Notes: generated from the sequence alone by a model not told the origin. 64,000 nucleotides of DNA from Nitratiruptor sp. YY08-10 (GCF_016629565.1 NZ_AP023057.1:1240001-1304000), one strand, 5' to 3'. Numbered from the stretch's first letter, positions 9,025-17,961 are shown. Made by a program: numbers and translations.

Positions 9025-9479
9025 TCAAAATGCTTTATAAGTTTTTCAACTTCACATTGAAGTTTTTTCAAATTTTCTACATTAATATCTAAATATTTTT
9101 TCAACCTATCTTTTAATAGAGTTGTTGAAATATTATCTGTTCTGTCTAAATATATTACCTGACAATATTGCTGTAAATAATCAAATTTCCCTTTCCAATC
9201 ACTTCCCATCACAAAAATATCAATATTATATTTTTTTATATCTTCAATTTTTTGCTCCCAACTAATCTCAGGAAATATAAAATCGACATATTTAATACTT
9301 TTAACAATTTCTGCTCTATCCTCATATGGAATAAAGATATCTTTATTTTTTAATTTATTAAACTCATCTGTTGATACTCCAACATATAGCTCATCCCCTA
9401 AAGCTTTAGCTCTTTTTAATAGATTTAAATGACCTATATGAAACATATCAAATGTTCCATATGTTATCACCCGTTTCAT
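9021..9479 (-). CDS. TagD/GCT-like cytidylyltransferase
   Basis: Nucleotidyltransferase of 152 residues that should couple CTP to a phospho-alcohol (the glycerol-3-phosphate or phosphoethanolamine cytidylyltransferase group). HIGH-type motif HIGH is at residues 14-17 after YGTFDMF, and RTDNISTTLLKDRL near 126-139 matches the RTxGISTT signature of TagD. The start ATG at 9479 overlaps the upstream stop as ATGA and gives [11 protein letters not shown]; the longer reading from 9500 would add seven unlikely residues. With the two following phosphotransferases it forms a CDP-alcohol supply-and-use module. Glycerol-3-phosphate is the best guess for substrate but is not proven. Confidence 0.85.
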   Translation of the reverse strand: MKRVITYGTFDMFHIGHLNLLKRAKALGDELYVGVSTDEFNKLKNKDIFIPYEDRAEIVKSIKYVDFIFPEISWEQKIEDIKKYNIDIFVMGSDWKGKFDYLQQYCQVIYLDRTDNISTTLLKDRLKKYLDINVENLKKLQCEVEKLIKHFE

Positions 9480-11224
9480 AAAACTATCCCTCTTATACAA
9501 TAATATCTATTTACAAATCTCTTTCCATTTCCTTCAATAACTTCAATATTTTCTACTTTAAATCCATTTTCTTTTAAAATTTTTTCCCACTCATTTTTAC
9601 TATACCATTTTTCTCTAAAAGGAGAATCAAAAGAATACATCCATTTGCCTTTGAATTCCAAAATAGGCTTTAATATTCCTAAAATAGAATAAGGATTTCT
9701 TTCTCCTATAATTATCTCACCATTATTTTTTAATACTCTTTTAATCTCTTTTAAAGCACTATCAATATAAGTATGTTGTAATACTTCAAAAGCCATAACC
9801 ATATCAAAAAAATTTTCTTTAAATGGAATATTATAGACACTACCTTTTAAAATATATTTTTCTTCAAAGATAGGGTCTATTCCAAAAAACTCAATATTTT
9901 TAAACCCTTTTCTTAATTCATTTATAATCACTCCCTTCCCACATCCAACATCAAGCACTTTTACCTTTTTATCTTTTGGCAAAATATTCTTTAATCTTTT
10001 GATATACTCTTTATCCATATAAGATAAATTATTCGTTACTACATCAGAGGAAATATTGAAAGCAGTTTTTACAAAATTTTCTTGTTCAATTTCTCTACTT
10101 AAATTTTCATATTCCAACAAAGCATCTATAAAAAACTTATTCGTCCAATTGACAAAATCAAAGCCCCCGTATTTTCCCCAAAAAGGAATAGAAGCACTAA
10201 ATCCGCCTTGCATAATTGAGCTTTTAAGCTGCTTTGCTTTAAGATAAAAAAGAGTATTGATCGCGCACTTTTTATAATCCTCATCATTAGTTATTTTAAA
10301 AAGCCTCATAGCGACTCCAGCCCATTGAGCAAGACCTGTCACACATCTTTCTTTGTTTACACAAGTGAAATTACTATCATATTGAGAACATAATATCAAA
10401 TCTCGATGGAGATTAATCTCTTTGAATCGATTCGCATTTTTCAAAACTGCTTCTAAAATCTTTTTATCTCTATTTATTGCATAAATATCTAGCAACCCTT
10501 CTAAAACATAAATGAGAGTATGCAAAAAAGGTGGTACACCCTCTAAAAAAGAAGAAAGTTGAAAAAAACCGTTTTTATCCTGTCTACTTAAAACCCACTC
10601 AATATTTTTTAAAGCTGCTTTTTTAATCTCCTCATCATTTGCTAAATTTCCATACATATACATCGCAGCAGCTACACGTGAATAGTAGGTATGAGGCTGT
10701 TTGTTGTAAGCAACTCTTTCCCATCTGCCATCGGCTTCTTGGTTATTCGCTAGCCAGTATGCTGCTTTTTTCGCTGCTTCAAAATATTGAGAATCTTTTG
10801 TTTTTTCATACAAAAAATTAAGCCCTATTAAACATTGACCAGTATCAAAAGCAAAAGGTTTGTTATAATCAATTTCACTAAAACTTCCATCTTCGTTTTG
10901 TACTTTTAACAACCACTCTCCTGCTTTTTTAGCAGATTTTATATAGCTATCTTCTTTTACATACTCCCCAACTCTCCACATCGATGGTATGATATACCCC
11001 GTGGTTTCAATATAGCTCTTATCTCTTCCACTTAAAAATGAAAATTTCCTACTATATCCGCTATCTTCATTTTGCATAAAAAGTAGCCAATCAGCAGCTA
11101 TTTTGAGATGGGTTGCATTATCAAAAACAGTTTCATCAAACAAAGATTTTATAGAAGCTTTTAAAATATCTGGATATTTTAAGGTATGTAAAAATCCATA
11201 AATTTTATACAATTTCTGCTTCAA
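9476..11224 (-). CDS. Two-domain protein: cyclase/prenyltransferase-like alpha-barrel repeats plus class I SAM methyltransferase
   Basis: A 582-residue protein with two parts. Residues about 35-370 contain helical repeats with QW-like motifs: QNED at 51, QNEDGSF at 109-115, QEADGRW at 162-168 and QDKNGFF at 215-221. These resemble the alpha/alpha-barrel of terpene cyclases, prenyltransferase beta subunits and six-hairpin glycosidases. Residues about 400-582 are a class I methyltransferase: motif [10 protein letters not shown] at 423-431, [12 protein letters not shown], and [18 protein letters not shown]. It overlaps wecB by 20 bases and the cytidylyltransferase by four. The barrel may bind a sugar or polyprenyl chain while the second domain methylates it; no function can be assigned. 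Confidence 0.8.
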   Translation of the reverse strand: MKQKLYKIYGFLHTLKYPDILKASIKSLFDETVFDNATHLKIAADWLLFMQNEDSGYSRKFSFLSGRDKSYIETTGYIIPSMWRVGEYVKEDSYIKSAKKAGEWLLKVQNEDGSFSEIDYNKPFAFDTGQCLIGLNFLYEKTKDSQYFEAAKKAAYWLANNQEADGRWERVAYNKQPHTYYSRVAAAMYMYGNLANDEEIKKAALKNIEWVLSRQDKNGFFQLSSFLEGVPPFLHTLIYVLEGLLDIYAINRDKKILEAVLKNANRFKEINLHRDLILCSQYDSNFTCVNKERCVTGLAQWAGVAMRLFKITNDEDYKKCAINTLFYLKAKQLKSSIMQGGFSASIPFWGKYGGFDFVNWTNKFFIDALLEYENLSREIEQENFVKTAFNISSDVVTNNLSYMDKEYIKRLKNILPKDKKVKVLDVGCGKGVIINELRKGFKNIEFFGIDPIFEEKYILKGSVYNIPFKENFFDMVMAFEVLQHTYIDSALKEIKRVLKNNGEIIIGERNPYSILGILKPILEFKGKWMYSFDSPFREKWYSKNEWEKILKENGFKVENIEVIEGNGKRFVNRYYCIRGIVL

Positions 11225-12353
11225 TCAAAAACTCCTTGATTCTCTCACTTGCTCCTCCATCTCCATAAGGATTGTGAGCCTTTGCCATTTTTTCATATTC
11301 TTGTTTCTTTTCTATGAGCTTTTGTGCCTCTTTGACTATCTTTTCTTTATCAGTTCCCACTAGTTTCACAGTTCCCGCTGCTACAGCTTCTGGTCTCTCT
11401 GTTGTCTCACGCATAACTAGCACTGGTTTTCCAAGAGATGGAGCCTCTTCTTGTATTCCTCCACTATCTGTAATGATAAAGTATGATCTATCCATAAAAT
11501 AGACAAACTCTTCATAAGTTAGTGGCTCAATGAGATGGATATTTGGGGTATTAGAGAGTATCTCTTTTACTGGTTTTTGTACATTTGGATTGAGGTGAAC
11601 AGGATAGACTATATCGACATCTGGATTTTGCAGAGCAATAGTTTTTAAAGCTTCACAAATATTTTTAAATCCCTCTCCAAAATTTTCTCTTCTATGTCCT
11701 GTAACAAGAATGATCTTTTTATTATCTTGCAATTTGTATTGTCTATTAATAGCATCGATGATTTTATTTTGAAGATTTTTATCATTTTCTATTTTTTTAA
11801 GTACCAAAAATAGTGCATCAATCACAGTATTACCAGTTACTATAATACTTTTTGGATCTCTATTTTCTCTTATGAGATTTTCTTTAGCACTCTTTGTTGG
11901 TGCAAAGTGATAGGTAGCCAGTACTCCTGTAAGCTCTCTATTTGCCTCTTCTGGCCAGGGAGTGTAGAGATTATATGTCCTCAGACCTGCTTCTACATGC
12001 CCAACTCTTATTTTTTGATAGAATGCTGCAAGGCTCGCTGCAAATGTTGTTGTTGTATCTCCATGTACTAAAACAATATCTGGTTGAAAGTCACTAAGTA
12101 CATTCTTTAAACCAAAAAGCACATTTGATGTAACATCATAGAGATCTTGTCCACTCTTCATAATATTAAGATCATATTCTGGTGCTATTTCAAAGAGTTT
12201 AAGTACTTGATCGAGCATTTGGCGGTGCTGTGCTGTGACGCAAACTTTTGTAGTAAAACTCTTTTGGCTTTGCAAAGCTTTTACCACAGGTGCCATTTTT
12301 ATGGCCTCTGGGCGTGTGCCGAAAACCACTAAAATTTTTTTCTTTTTTGTCAT
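11205..12353 (-). CDS. wecB: UDP-N-acetylglucosamine 2-epimerase, non-hydrolysing
   Basis: Interconverts UDP-GlcNAc and UDP-ManNAc in the cytosol, supplying N-acetylmannosamine for the glycan. At 382 residues it is full length. It shows [15 protein letters not shown] near the N-terminus, [18 protein letters not shown] near 140, GHRRENFG near 219 and the UDP-binding [16 protein letters not shown] near 296. It is the first gene of the 12-gene glycan chain. In many polysaccharide loci wecB is followed by a UDP-ManNAc dehydrogenase; here only a 33-codon relic of such a gene remains upstream. No strong ribosome binding site is seen, only weak A/G-rich sequence before the ATG. Confidence 0.95.
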   Translation of the reverse strand: MTKKKKILVVFGTRPEAIKMAPVVKALQSQKSFTTKVCVTAQHRQMLDQVLKLFEIAPEYDLNIMKSGQDLYDVTSNVLFGLKNVLSDFQPDIVLVHGDTTTTFAASLAAFYQKIRVGHVEAGLRTYNLYTPWPEEANRELTGVLATYHFAPTKSAKENLIRENRDPKSIIVTGNTVIDALFLVLKKIENDKNLQNKIIDAINRQYKLQDNKKIILVTGHRRENFGEGFKNICEALKTIALQNPDVDIVYPVHLNPNVQKPVKEILSNTPNIHLIEPLTYEEFVYFMDRSYFIITDSGGIQEEAPSLGKPVLVMRETTERPEAVAAGTVKLVGTDKEKIVKEAQKLIEKKQEYEKMAKAHNPYGDGGASERIKEFLIEAEIV

Positions 12354-12377
12354 AGTCTTAATTACCGATAATCCTAA

Positions 12378-12403
12378 TTTTTATAAAGACTTTTTATAAA
12401 GAC
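12378..12403. repeat. 13-bp perfect tandem duplication TTTTTATAAAGAC x2
   Basis: Two adjacent perfect copies of TTTTTATAAAGAC at 12378-12390 and 12391-12403, about 25 bases upstream of the wecB start. It may be a slipped-strand duplication or a regulator site; on the minus strand each copy contains an A+T-rich TATAAA element. Confidence 0.8.
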
Positions 12404-12420
12404 ATTATTCATTATTTAAA

Positions 12421-12522
12421 TCATTTAACGCTTATATCAAATCTGATCGTCTCATACCTTTTGCCAAACTCTACAACTATTGGTAAACCAAAGTAGCCGA
12501 GGTCAATGATGCAAAGAGTCAT
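12421..12522 (-). pseudogene. Remnant of a nucleotide-sugar 6-dehydrogenase (TviB/WbpA/WecC family)
   Basis: A 33-codon frame (ATG at 12522-12520, TGA at 12423-12421). Its central part reads CIIDLGYFGLPIVVEFGKRY followed by FDI, which aligns by eye with the NAD-binding start of UDP-GlcNAc/UDP-ManNAc dehydrogenases (IGLGYVGLPLAVEFGKK, then GFDIN). The first glycine of the GxGxxG motif has become Asp and the frame ends after the second beta strand, so the enzyme is gone. It lies between mutS2 and wecB, where such a gene would fit functionally. It may now act only as a transcribed leader of the glycan operon. Confidence 0.75.
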
Positions 12523-12551
12523 TCATCAATGCCTTTTTTAAATGATATTGT

Positions 12552-12557
12552 ATTATA
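12552..12557 (-). promoter_or_regulatory. Candidate -10 element upstream of the wecB glycan operon
   Basis: TATAAT on the minus strand, overlapping the TAA stop of mutS2. No convincing -35 is seen. It is the only consensus -10 between mutS2 and wecB and would give a leader of roughly 190 bases that includes the dehydrogenase remnant. Confidence 0.35.
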
Positions 12558-14739
12558 ACTTCACAACAGTTGCTCCAAATCCTCCCATTTGAGGTGGAGC
12601 GTCTTCATAGCTTACAACTCTTGGATGTTTTTTCAAAAACTCTCTTACCGCACGGGCCAGTTTTCCGCTTCCTACTCCATGATAGATCAGTACCTCATCA
12701 AACCCGGCAAGCAAAGCATCACTGAGAAATTTGTCCGTTTTTTCCAAAGCCTCTTCAACCCTTAAACCATGCAGATCCAGTTTCACAGAAAGTGCTTTTG
12801 GTTTATTTACACGAACTTTTGAAGTGCTCTTTTTCTTTTGTGGCGCAGATGATCGTTTCAGTTCGCTGAGAGGAACTCTTAGTTTCATCCCATCAGCTTC
12901 GATCATTGCCTCTTTTCCCCGGATAGAGAGAATCACACCTTTTGTTTTTCTATACTTTACACTATCACCTACTTTCAACTCTTCTGGCTCTTTTTCTTTA
13001 AGTTTAGCTGATTTAGCAATTTGAGCAGCCTTTGTAAGGTGCCTGTGCAGCTCTTTTTCCTCTTTTGCTCTGAGGGCTTTTTTTGCCTCACTCACCGCCT
13101 CTTGATAGATCTGTTCAAGTTTTCTTTTTTCGTTTTTGAGCATCTCATGAAATTTTTCACGCTCTTCTTGCAAAAGCATCCTCTCTCGTGTAACACGTGA
13201 GAGTTCGAGGTCGAGTTTTTGATTTTTCTCTTTCAAAGCACGTTCAAGTTCACTGCCCCGCTCGATCAGTTCACTCAGTTTTTCCTGATCTTCCCCATAC
13301 TCTTTTTTCGCCCTTTGGACGATACCTAGAGGAATACCGTATCGTCTTGCCGTCTCGAAAGCATAGCTTTTGCCGATGATTCCTTGCAAAAACTCATACG
13401 TAGGTACTCCTTTTTCTTCATCATACATCGCAGCCACCAATTCCACATCTTCATGTGCTGCCATCAAGGAGGCAAGCCGTTTATGGTGGGTAGTGATGGC
13501 TATTTTGATATCTTTTTTCATCAGCTCTTCGATAATCACTTTAAACAGTGTCGCCGCTTCGTCACTGTCTGTTCCAAGCTCTATCTCATCCACGCCTACC
13601 AAAAGATGATTTTTTGAAAATAGCCTTGAAAACTCAAGCATTCTTCCGGCAAATGTGGAGATATCGTTTTTGACATTTTGAGGATCTTCGATGATTGGTA
13701 CGATCTCTTTGAATCTGCCGATATGGCTTTTTGGATCACACTGCATAGGTATCAAATATTTGGCCATATAGGCTGAAGCGAGGATCGATTTTAAAAGCAT
13801 CGTTTTTCCACCCGCATTGACACCCGTGACGATAAGCACCTTTTTGTCAAACACAAGGTCTACAGGTTTTGGATGCTCTATGGCAGGATGGGCAAAGCTT
13901 TTTAAGATGATCTTGTTATCGCTTTTTGGAAGGATAATATGAAGATTTTTGGCCTTAGCGAAACGAACTCTGGCTTGATAGTGATCGAACCTATCAAATG
14001 CCCGGTTGATAAATTGTAAAAATTTGAGATGTTTATTAAACAAAGCACTGATACTTTTTTTAATCTCATAGTGGATCTCCTCCATCTGGCTCAGAAGATC
14101 GGCTTCTTTGGATTTGAGCTCTTTGATTTCTTGAGGCAAGACGTAGAAAAATCCGCCGCTGCTTCTGCCAATGACAGTGGCTTTGAGGACATGGTTGAAT
14201 CCTCCTCGAACAAGTAGAGCCTCTTCGCCACCTACAAAATGGATCTGTCTGTCCACCAAATAGCTTTGCAGTTTTTTGGCGTTGATCAAAGCTTGCAGTT
14301 TTTGCCTAATCTGGGTTTTGGTGTGGGATAAAGCATTATCTAAAACCACAAGTCGCTCATCAATTTCACTTTTTATGTTTCCTTTTTCATCAAAATAGTT
14401 TGTAATCTCATCAATCTGTTCAGGAATCTCTATGCTTTGCAGCCACGCTCCTAAACTTCCTTCAAACTCCAAAGATTTGAGATACGTAAAATAGCGTACG
14501 ATTTTGACAAACTCAAAAATTTCAGATAGTGTTAAAACCCCCTGTTTTTTCAACCTCATCAGTGCATCATCGAGAACTTGCACTTTTGGAGGCTCTTTGA
14601 ATGTATAAGAGCACAGCTGCATCAAAAATTCATAATGGATATGGACATCACCCTCCATAGATAGAGGTTTTGGCCTTGCAAAAAAGTCTCGCAATTGATC
14701 CAAAAAATCTGTAAGATCGAGCTTCTTTTCTAAATCCAC
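12553..14739 (-). CDS. mutS2: MutS2 ATPase with C-terminal Smr domain
   Basis: A 728-residue MutS-family protein lacking the mismatch-recognition domain. In Helicobacter-type bacteria MutS2 suppresses homologous recombination; in others it splits collided ribosomes. Core and clamp helices occupy about 1-290, the Walker A TGVNAGGKTM is at 305-314 with Walker B LVGVDEIELGTDSDE near 381-395, a long charged coiled coil spans about 480-600, and the Smr nuclease domain (LDLHGLRVEEAL, then IYHGVGSGKL) ends the protein from about 650. The start is GTG at 14739 with AAGGA upstream, overlapping the dam stop. It is the last gene of the metX-to-mutS2 chain. Confidence 0.95.
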   Translation of the reverse strand: MDLEKKLDLTDFLDQLRDFFARPKPLSMEGDVHIHYEFLMQLCSYTFKEPPKVQVLDDALMRLKKQGVLTLSEIFEFVKIVRYFTYLKSLEFEGSLGAWLQSIEIPEQIDEITNYFDEKGNIKSEIDERLVVLDNALSHTKTQIRQKLQALINAKKLQSYLVDRQIHFVGGEEALLVRGGFNHVLKATVIGRSSGGFFYVLPQEIKELKSKEADLLSQMEEIHYEIKKSISALFNKHLKFLQFINRAFDRFDHYQARVRFAKAKNLHIILPKSDNKIILKSFAHPAIEHPKPVDLVFDKKVLIVTGVNAGGKTMLLKSILASAYMAKYLIPMQCDPKSHIGRFKEIVPIIEDPQNVKNDISTFAGRMLEFSRLFSKNHLLVGVDEIELGTDSDEAATLFKVIIEELMKKDIKIAITTHHKRLASLMAAHEDVELVAAMYDEEKGVPTYEFLQGIIGKSYAFETARRYGIPLGIVQRAKKEYGEDQEKLSELIERGSELERALKEKNQKLDLELSRVTRERMLLQEEREKFHEMLKNEKRKLEQIYQEAVSEAKKALRAKEEKELHRHLTKAAQIAKSAKLKEKEPEELKVGDSVKYRKTKGVILSIRGKEAMIEADGMKLRVPLSELKRSSAPQKKKSTSKVRVNKPKALSVKLDLHGLRVEEALEKTDKFLSDALLAGFDEVLIYHGVGSGKLARAVREFLKKHPRVVSYEDAPPQMGGFGATVVKL

Positions 14740-15590
14740 GCTTTTTCCTTGTAGTTTGTTATCACAATTTCTTGAATTTTCTCTCTTTTTTTTGCATTGG
14801 CGTTGATGATATGTGATTTTTCAATCATCGTTATACCATATTTTTCATAGAGAGAGATAATCTTGGGATGAGCAATGTTACTTTGCATCCAGTAAACATT
14901 TTTGGAATCCAGTGTTTGACAGATATGTGCCAGTTTTTGATGACTTTCATACAAAAAAAGCTGTTTGGTATAGGAGGCAAATCCGGCATTATGGCCTTGT
15001 GAAAGGTAGGGAGGATCAAGATAGACAAAGCTGTTAGACCCAACTTTTTCTAAAGCCTTTGTAAAGTCACAACACTCAATCACAACACCCTGCAAAGCCT
15101 CATGGGCACAATGAAGCGTCTTTTCATCACAGATATTTGGATTGCTGTGTTTTCCCATAGGAACATTGAAAAATCCTTTGCTATTGACTCGATAAAGCCC
15201 GTTGTAGCAGGTTTTATTGAGATAGATAAAACGGACAGCTCGCATTACTGGATCGATAGAAAAAAAATCTGCCGATCGATCCCATGACCGGATCTCATAA
15301 TAAAAAGCTTCGTTGTGCATTTTCGAAAAATCTTTTAATGTATCGATAAGAGGATCGATCCCTTTTTGAACAACTTGAAATGCATTGACCAGTTCACTGT
15401 TTTGATCGCTTAAAAAGACTCTTTTCCCTTCAAGAATGCCTTGGTTGTATAACTCAAAAAAGAGTGCCCCTCCTCCTAAAAAGGGCTCATGGTACTCACA
15501 AAAATCGATAGGAACCATTTGTGCAAGTTTTTTGGCAATCGTTTTTTTGCCACCAGCCCATTTTACAAACGGCTTTGCTCTACTTCCCAT
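14730..15590 (-). CDS. D12-class DNA adenine N6-methyltransferase (Dam-like), apparently without a partner nuclease
   Basis: A 286-residue alpha-class adenine methylase. Motif X and I region FVKWAGGKKTIAKKLAQMVP is at the N-terminus, FLGGGALFFELY follows, and catalytic motif IV DPPYLSQGHNAGF is near residue 193. Dam and M.DpnII proteins share this architecture and usually recognise GATC, but specificity cannot be read here. No restriction enzyme gene lies nearby, so it looks like an orphan methylase. The ATG at 15590 follows AAGG and an in-frame TTG at 15593. It overlaps the small membrane protein gene by 11 bases and mutS2 by 10. Confidence 0.88.
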   Translation of the reverse strand: MGSRAKPFVKWAGGKKTIAKKLAQMVPIDFCEYHEPFLGGGALFFELYNQGILEGKRVFLSDQNSELVNAFQVVQKGIDPLIDTLKDFSKMHNEAFYYEIRSWDRSADFFSIDPVMRAVRFIYLNKTCYNGLYRVNSKGFFNVPMGKHSNPNICDEKTLHCAHEALQGVVIECCDFTKALEKVGSNSFVYLDPPYLSQGHNAGFASYTKQLFLYESHQKLAHICQTLDSKNVYWMQSNIAHPKIISLYEKYGITMIEKSHIINANAKKREKIQEIVITNYKEKAWI

Positions 15591-15948
15591 CAACCTTGCA
15601 ACTATCTATCGGGACAACAAGCCCTTCATACTGCGTCCCCTCTTTTCCCATGAAAACAAGCGTTCCACTGATAAAATTGAAGCTCTTTTTATTGACTTTT
15701 CGCTGTATACCAAATGTATCTCGGCAATGTAACGTTTTGCCATGAAGATACTCATAATAAATCTGGTCCCGGAAGATCCTCTTTTTATGTTGATAGTAGC
15801 TATATCCTGCTATTGCGATCCATCCAACAAGCAAAGCAAAAAGCAAAACATATTTTATACGGGAAGTGAATGTCCCAAAAAAATAGATCACCGCTGCAAT
15901 AATAGCAAAAATGAGCAGTAAAAAGAGTAAAAAATAGAGTAACGCCAT
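15580..15948 (-). CDS. Small membrane protein of unknown function
   Basis: A 122-residue protein not recognised as a known family. Two hydrophobic helices near residues 3-24 and 30-47 are followed by a basic linker (YQHKKRIFRDQ) and a soluble domain of about 70 residues containing HGKTLHCRDTFGIQRK. The N-terminus is probably inside or forms a hairpin. It follows the HepT stop by two bases and overlaps the methylase gene, so it is co-transcribed with both. An in-frame GTG at 15951 could start it three bases earlier. Confidence 0.7.
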   Translation of the reverse strand: MALLYFLLFLLLIFAIIAAVIYFFGTFTSRIKYVLLFALLVGWIAIAGYSYYQHKKRIFRDQIYYEYLHGKTLHCRDTFGIQRKVNKKSFNFISGTLVFMGKEGTQYEGLVVPIDSCKVDGK

Positions 15949-15950
15949 CA

Positions 15951-16382
15951 CTACTCACAAAAGTTTGAATTTTTCATATAGTGATCGATTCTTTGTACAA
16001 TGACAAAAAGCTTTTTTGAGTACTCTTCTACTAGTGTAATCTTTTGTAAAAAAAGCTCTTCCAAATATTCATGAGCAAGTTCATTTCTCAAGTTTTTCAA
16101 TTCAATAAGCTCTTCATAATTTTCTACAAAACCTCGTTTTTCTGCTCGTATAACAGAATCGAGCCTTCTTTCAACTGATTCCAATTCGGCAAGATCAAGA
16201 CTTCGTAAAAATTTGTTGATCAAAATATCAACACTTCTTGAAAATCTTGCGGCAAATGTCTCTAGTTTTTCGATATTCTCTTCGCTATCGGGAACAATTC
16301 CTTGACAGCGTCGAAAAGATTTTTCCAGCCATTGTATACTTTGTACAAGATTTTTGTAGTGCTCGCAAAGGAGATCTTTCAT
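15951..16382 (-). CDS. HepT-like ribonuclease/toxin (DUF86 family), pair 1
   Basis: A 143-residue helical protein with the HEPN-type active site Rx4HxY seen as RNELAHEY near residue 102. HepT proteins act as RNases or as AMPylation targets in MNT/HepT toxin-antitoxin systems, where the nucleotidyltransferase partner silences the toxin. The start overlaps the MNT stop by four bases (MNT first, HepT second, the usual order). It is embedded directly downstream of murC with no room for a private promoter. Active-site residues are intact, so it is not obviously dead. Confidence 0.85.
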   Translation of the reverse strand: MKDLLCEHYKNLVQSIQWLEKSFRRCQGIVPDSEENIEKLETFAARFSRSVDILINKFLRSLDLAELESVERRLDSVIRAEKRGFVENYEELIELKNLRNELAHEYLEELFLQKITLVEEYSKKLFVIVQRIDHYMKNSNFCE

Positions 16383-16654
16383 AATTTTATAGCCTCTTTT
16401 TGAATATGGTGTACAAAAGGAGTATCTTTTTTCAAAACGATATCAACGGTTCTGTCACCCAAACTCAAAAAGAGATTTGTTTTTATTTTGATAATGTGAG
16501 CAAAATCGATCACAGTACTCTCTATCAAAAGATCGATGTCTCCTCCCTTTTTGGTATCGTCTGTTCTGCTGCCAAAAAGATAGATCTTTGCATCCGGATC
16601 AAAAGCATGGATAGCCTCTTTGATCGCTGCGATCTCTTCCGGTTTAAGCCTCAT
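16379..16654 (-). CDS. MNT-type nucleotidyltransferase (MntA-like antitoxin), pair 1
   Basis: A 91-residue minimal nucleotidyltransferase. The signature GSRTDDTKKGGDID (GSx10DxD) is at about residues 27-40, after IYLF. In studied systems MntA AMPylates the tyrosine of the HepT Rx4HxY motif and so neutralises it. Its ATG overlaps the murC stop as ATGA and its stop overlaps the HepT start, so expression is tied to murC transcription and translation. Confidence 0.87.
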   Translation of the reverse strand: MRLKPEEIAAIKEAIHAFDPDAKIYLFGSRTDDTKKGGDIDLLIESTVIDFAHIIKIKTNLFLSLGDRTVDIVLKKDTPFVHHIQKEAIKL

Positions 16655-17961
16655 CTCAATCCTCTTAACTGATAGGTGATATCGCCCGCTCCAAATCCAA
16701 TGACCAATCCCTTTTCAATCGACTCTAATGCCTTTTTGTCTTTGATCAACCAAACACTTTTTCCATCTTTTTTGATTCTATCGGCAAACAGCGGCGCGTA
16801 CTCTTTGAAAAGATTTTCAAAATCGATCTCCACGGGATCCTCTCCTGCACTCCATACAGGCAAAATCACTAGCTTCGCCCCTTTATGAAAACAACGCACA
16901 AACTCTTCAAGGTTGTCCAAAACCCGTGAATATTTATGGGGCTGCCAAATGATCGTAATATCTTTGATGTTCTTGAGTCTTGCATACTCCAACAAAGAAG
17001 CCAGTGTCGCTTTGATCTCTGTCGGATGGTGCGCATAATCGTCGATAACGATAAGATCCTCTCTTTTTTCAACGATATCAAATCGTTTTTTGATACCTTT
17101 GTAGTTTTGAAGATTTTTTTTGATCTCATCGAGTCCCAGCTCTCGCATGGCAGCCAAGATGGCCAAACTTGCATCGATCGCTATATGCTTTCCAAATCCC
17201 CACACTTCAAATGCACCAAAATCTCGCAGTTCAAACCGGATATGGGGTTCGTCATCTTTTAAAAAGTGGGTTATATTCTTGATATCCTGGCTTGGATAGA
17301 GCCTGATCGCTTCTAGATCAAGTGAAGCGAGGAAGGGATCTTCAGCATTAATCACTCGCACCTTTGCCTGCTTCAAAAAGGATCGGTACGCATCATAAAA
17401 CAGCTCCAAATCGTGATTGTAATACTCCATATGTTCAGGTTCTGCATTCGTCACAATGGCACAATATGGGTTGGAGTTCAAAAAGCTGGCATCACTCTCA
17501 TCAGCTTCAAATACCACCGTCTCACTTCCAGTATATCGGACATTGGAGCCAAACTCTTTGCTCTCAGCTCCGATAATGGCGCTTGCTTCATTCAAGATAG
17601 AAGCTAAAATAGCGCTAGTGGTACTTTTGCCGTGCGCGCCTGCAACGGCATACACTTTTTTGCCTCCAAGCACAATCGGCAAAGCTTCACGTCTTGGAAT
17701 CGTTTTGATGCCCAAAGATTTGGCAGCTTGAAGTTCGGGATTTTTGCTTTTCACCGCTGCACTGTAGATCACGACATCAATATCGGAAGTGATATTCTCC
17801 CTTTTTTGCGGGACATCGACTGTGATCCCTTCTTCTCGAAGCTTTTGCACCAAAGGTGTCTCACTCATATCTGAACCGCTCACACGATATCCTTCGTATT
17901 GCAAAAACCTGGCAAGGCCGCTGAGACCTATTCCTCCGATTCCTATGAAATGGATCTTCAT
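16651..17961 (-). CDS. murC: UDP-N-acetylmuramate--L-alanine ligase
   Basis: Cytosolic peptidoglycan ligase adding L-Ala to UDP-MurNAc. The 436-residue protein has the N-terminal GIGGIGLSGLARFL nucleotide-sugar domain, the ATP-binding AGAHGKSTTSAIL (G111-K112-S113-T114), FEADESDASF near 173 and the C-terminal DDYAHHPTEI near 300, all diagnostic of MurC. It overlaps the upstream unknown gene and the downstream MNT gene by four bases each. Its placement between two toxin-antitoxin-like pairs is unusual for an essential gene. Confidence 0.97.
   Translation of the reverse strand: MKIHFIGIGGIGLSGLARFLQYEGYRVSGSDMSETPLVQKLREEGITVDVPQKRENITSDIDVVIYSAAVKSKNPELQAAKSLGIKTIPRREALPIVLGGKKVYAVAGAHGKSTTSAILASILNEASAIIGAESKEFGSNVRYTGSETVVFEADESDASFLNSNPYCAIVTNAEPEHMEYYNHDLELFYDAYRSFLKQAKVRVINAEDPFLASLDLEAIRLYPSQDIKNITHFLKDDEPHIRFELRDFGAFEVWGFGKHIAIDASLAILAAMRELGLDEIKKNLQNYKGIKKRFDIVEKREDLIVIDDYAHHPTEIKATLASLLEYARLKNIKDITIIWQPHKYSRVLDNLEEFVRCFHKGAKLVILPVWSAGEDPVEIDFENLFKEYAPLFADRIKKDGKSVWLIKDKKALESIEKGLVIGFGAGDITYQLRGLR

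Noticed and set aside
14730-16654. Defence island made of the methylase and the MNT/HepT pair.
   Set aside because: Only one methylase and common toxin-antitoxin families, all inside a housekeeping chain; no nuclease, helicase or reverse transcriptase is present.
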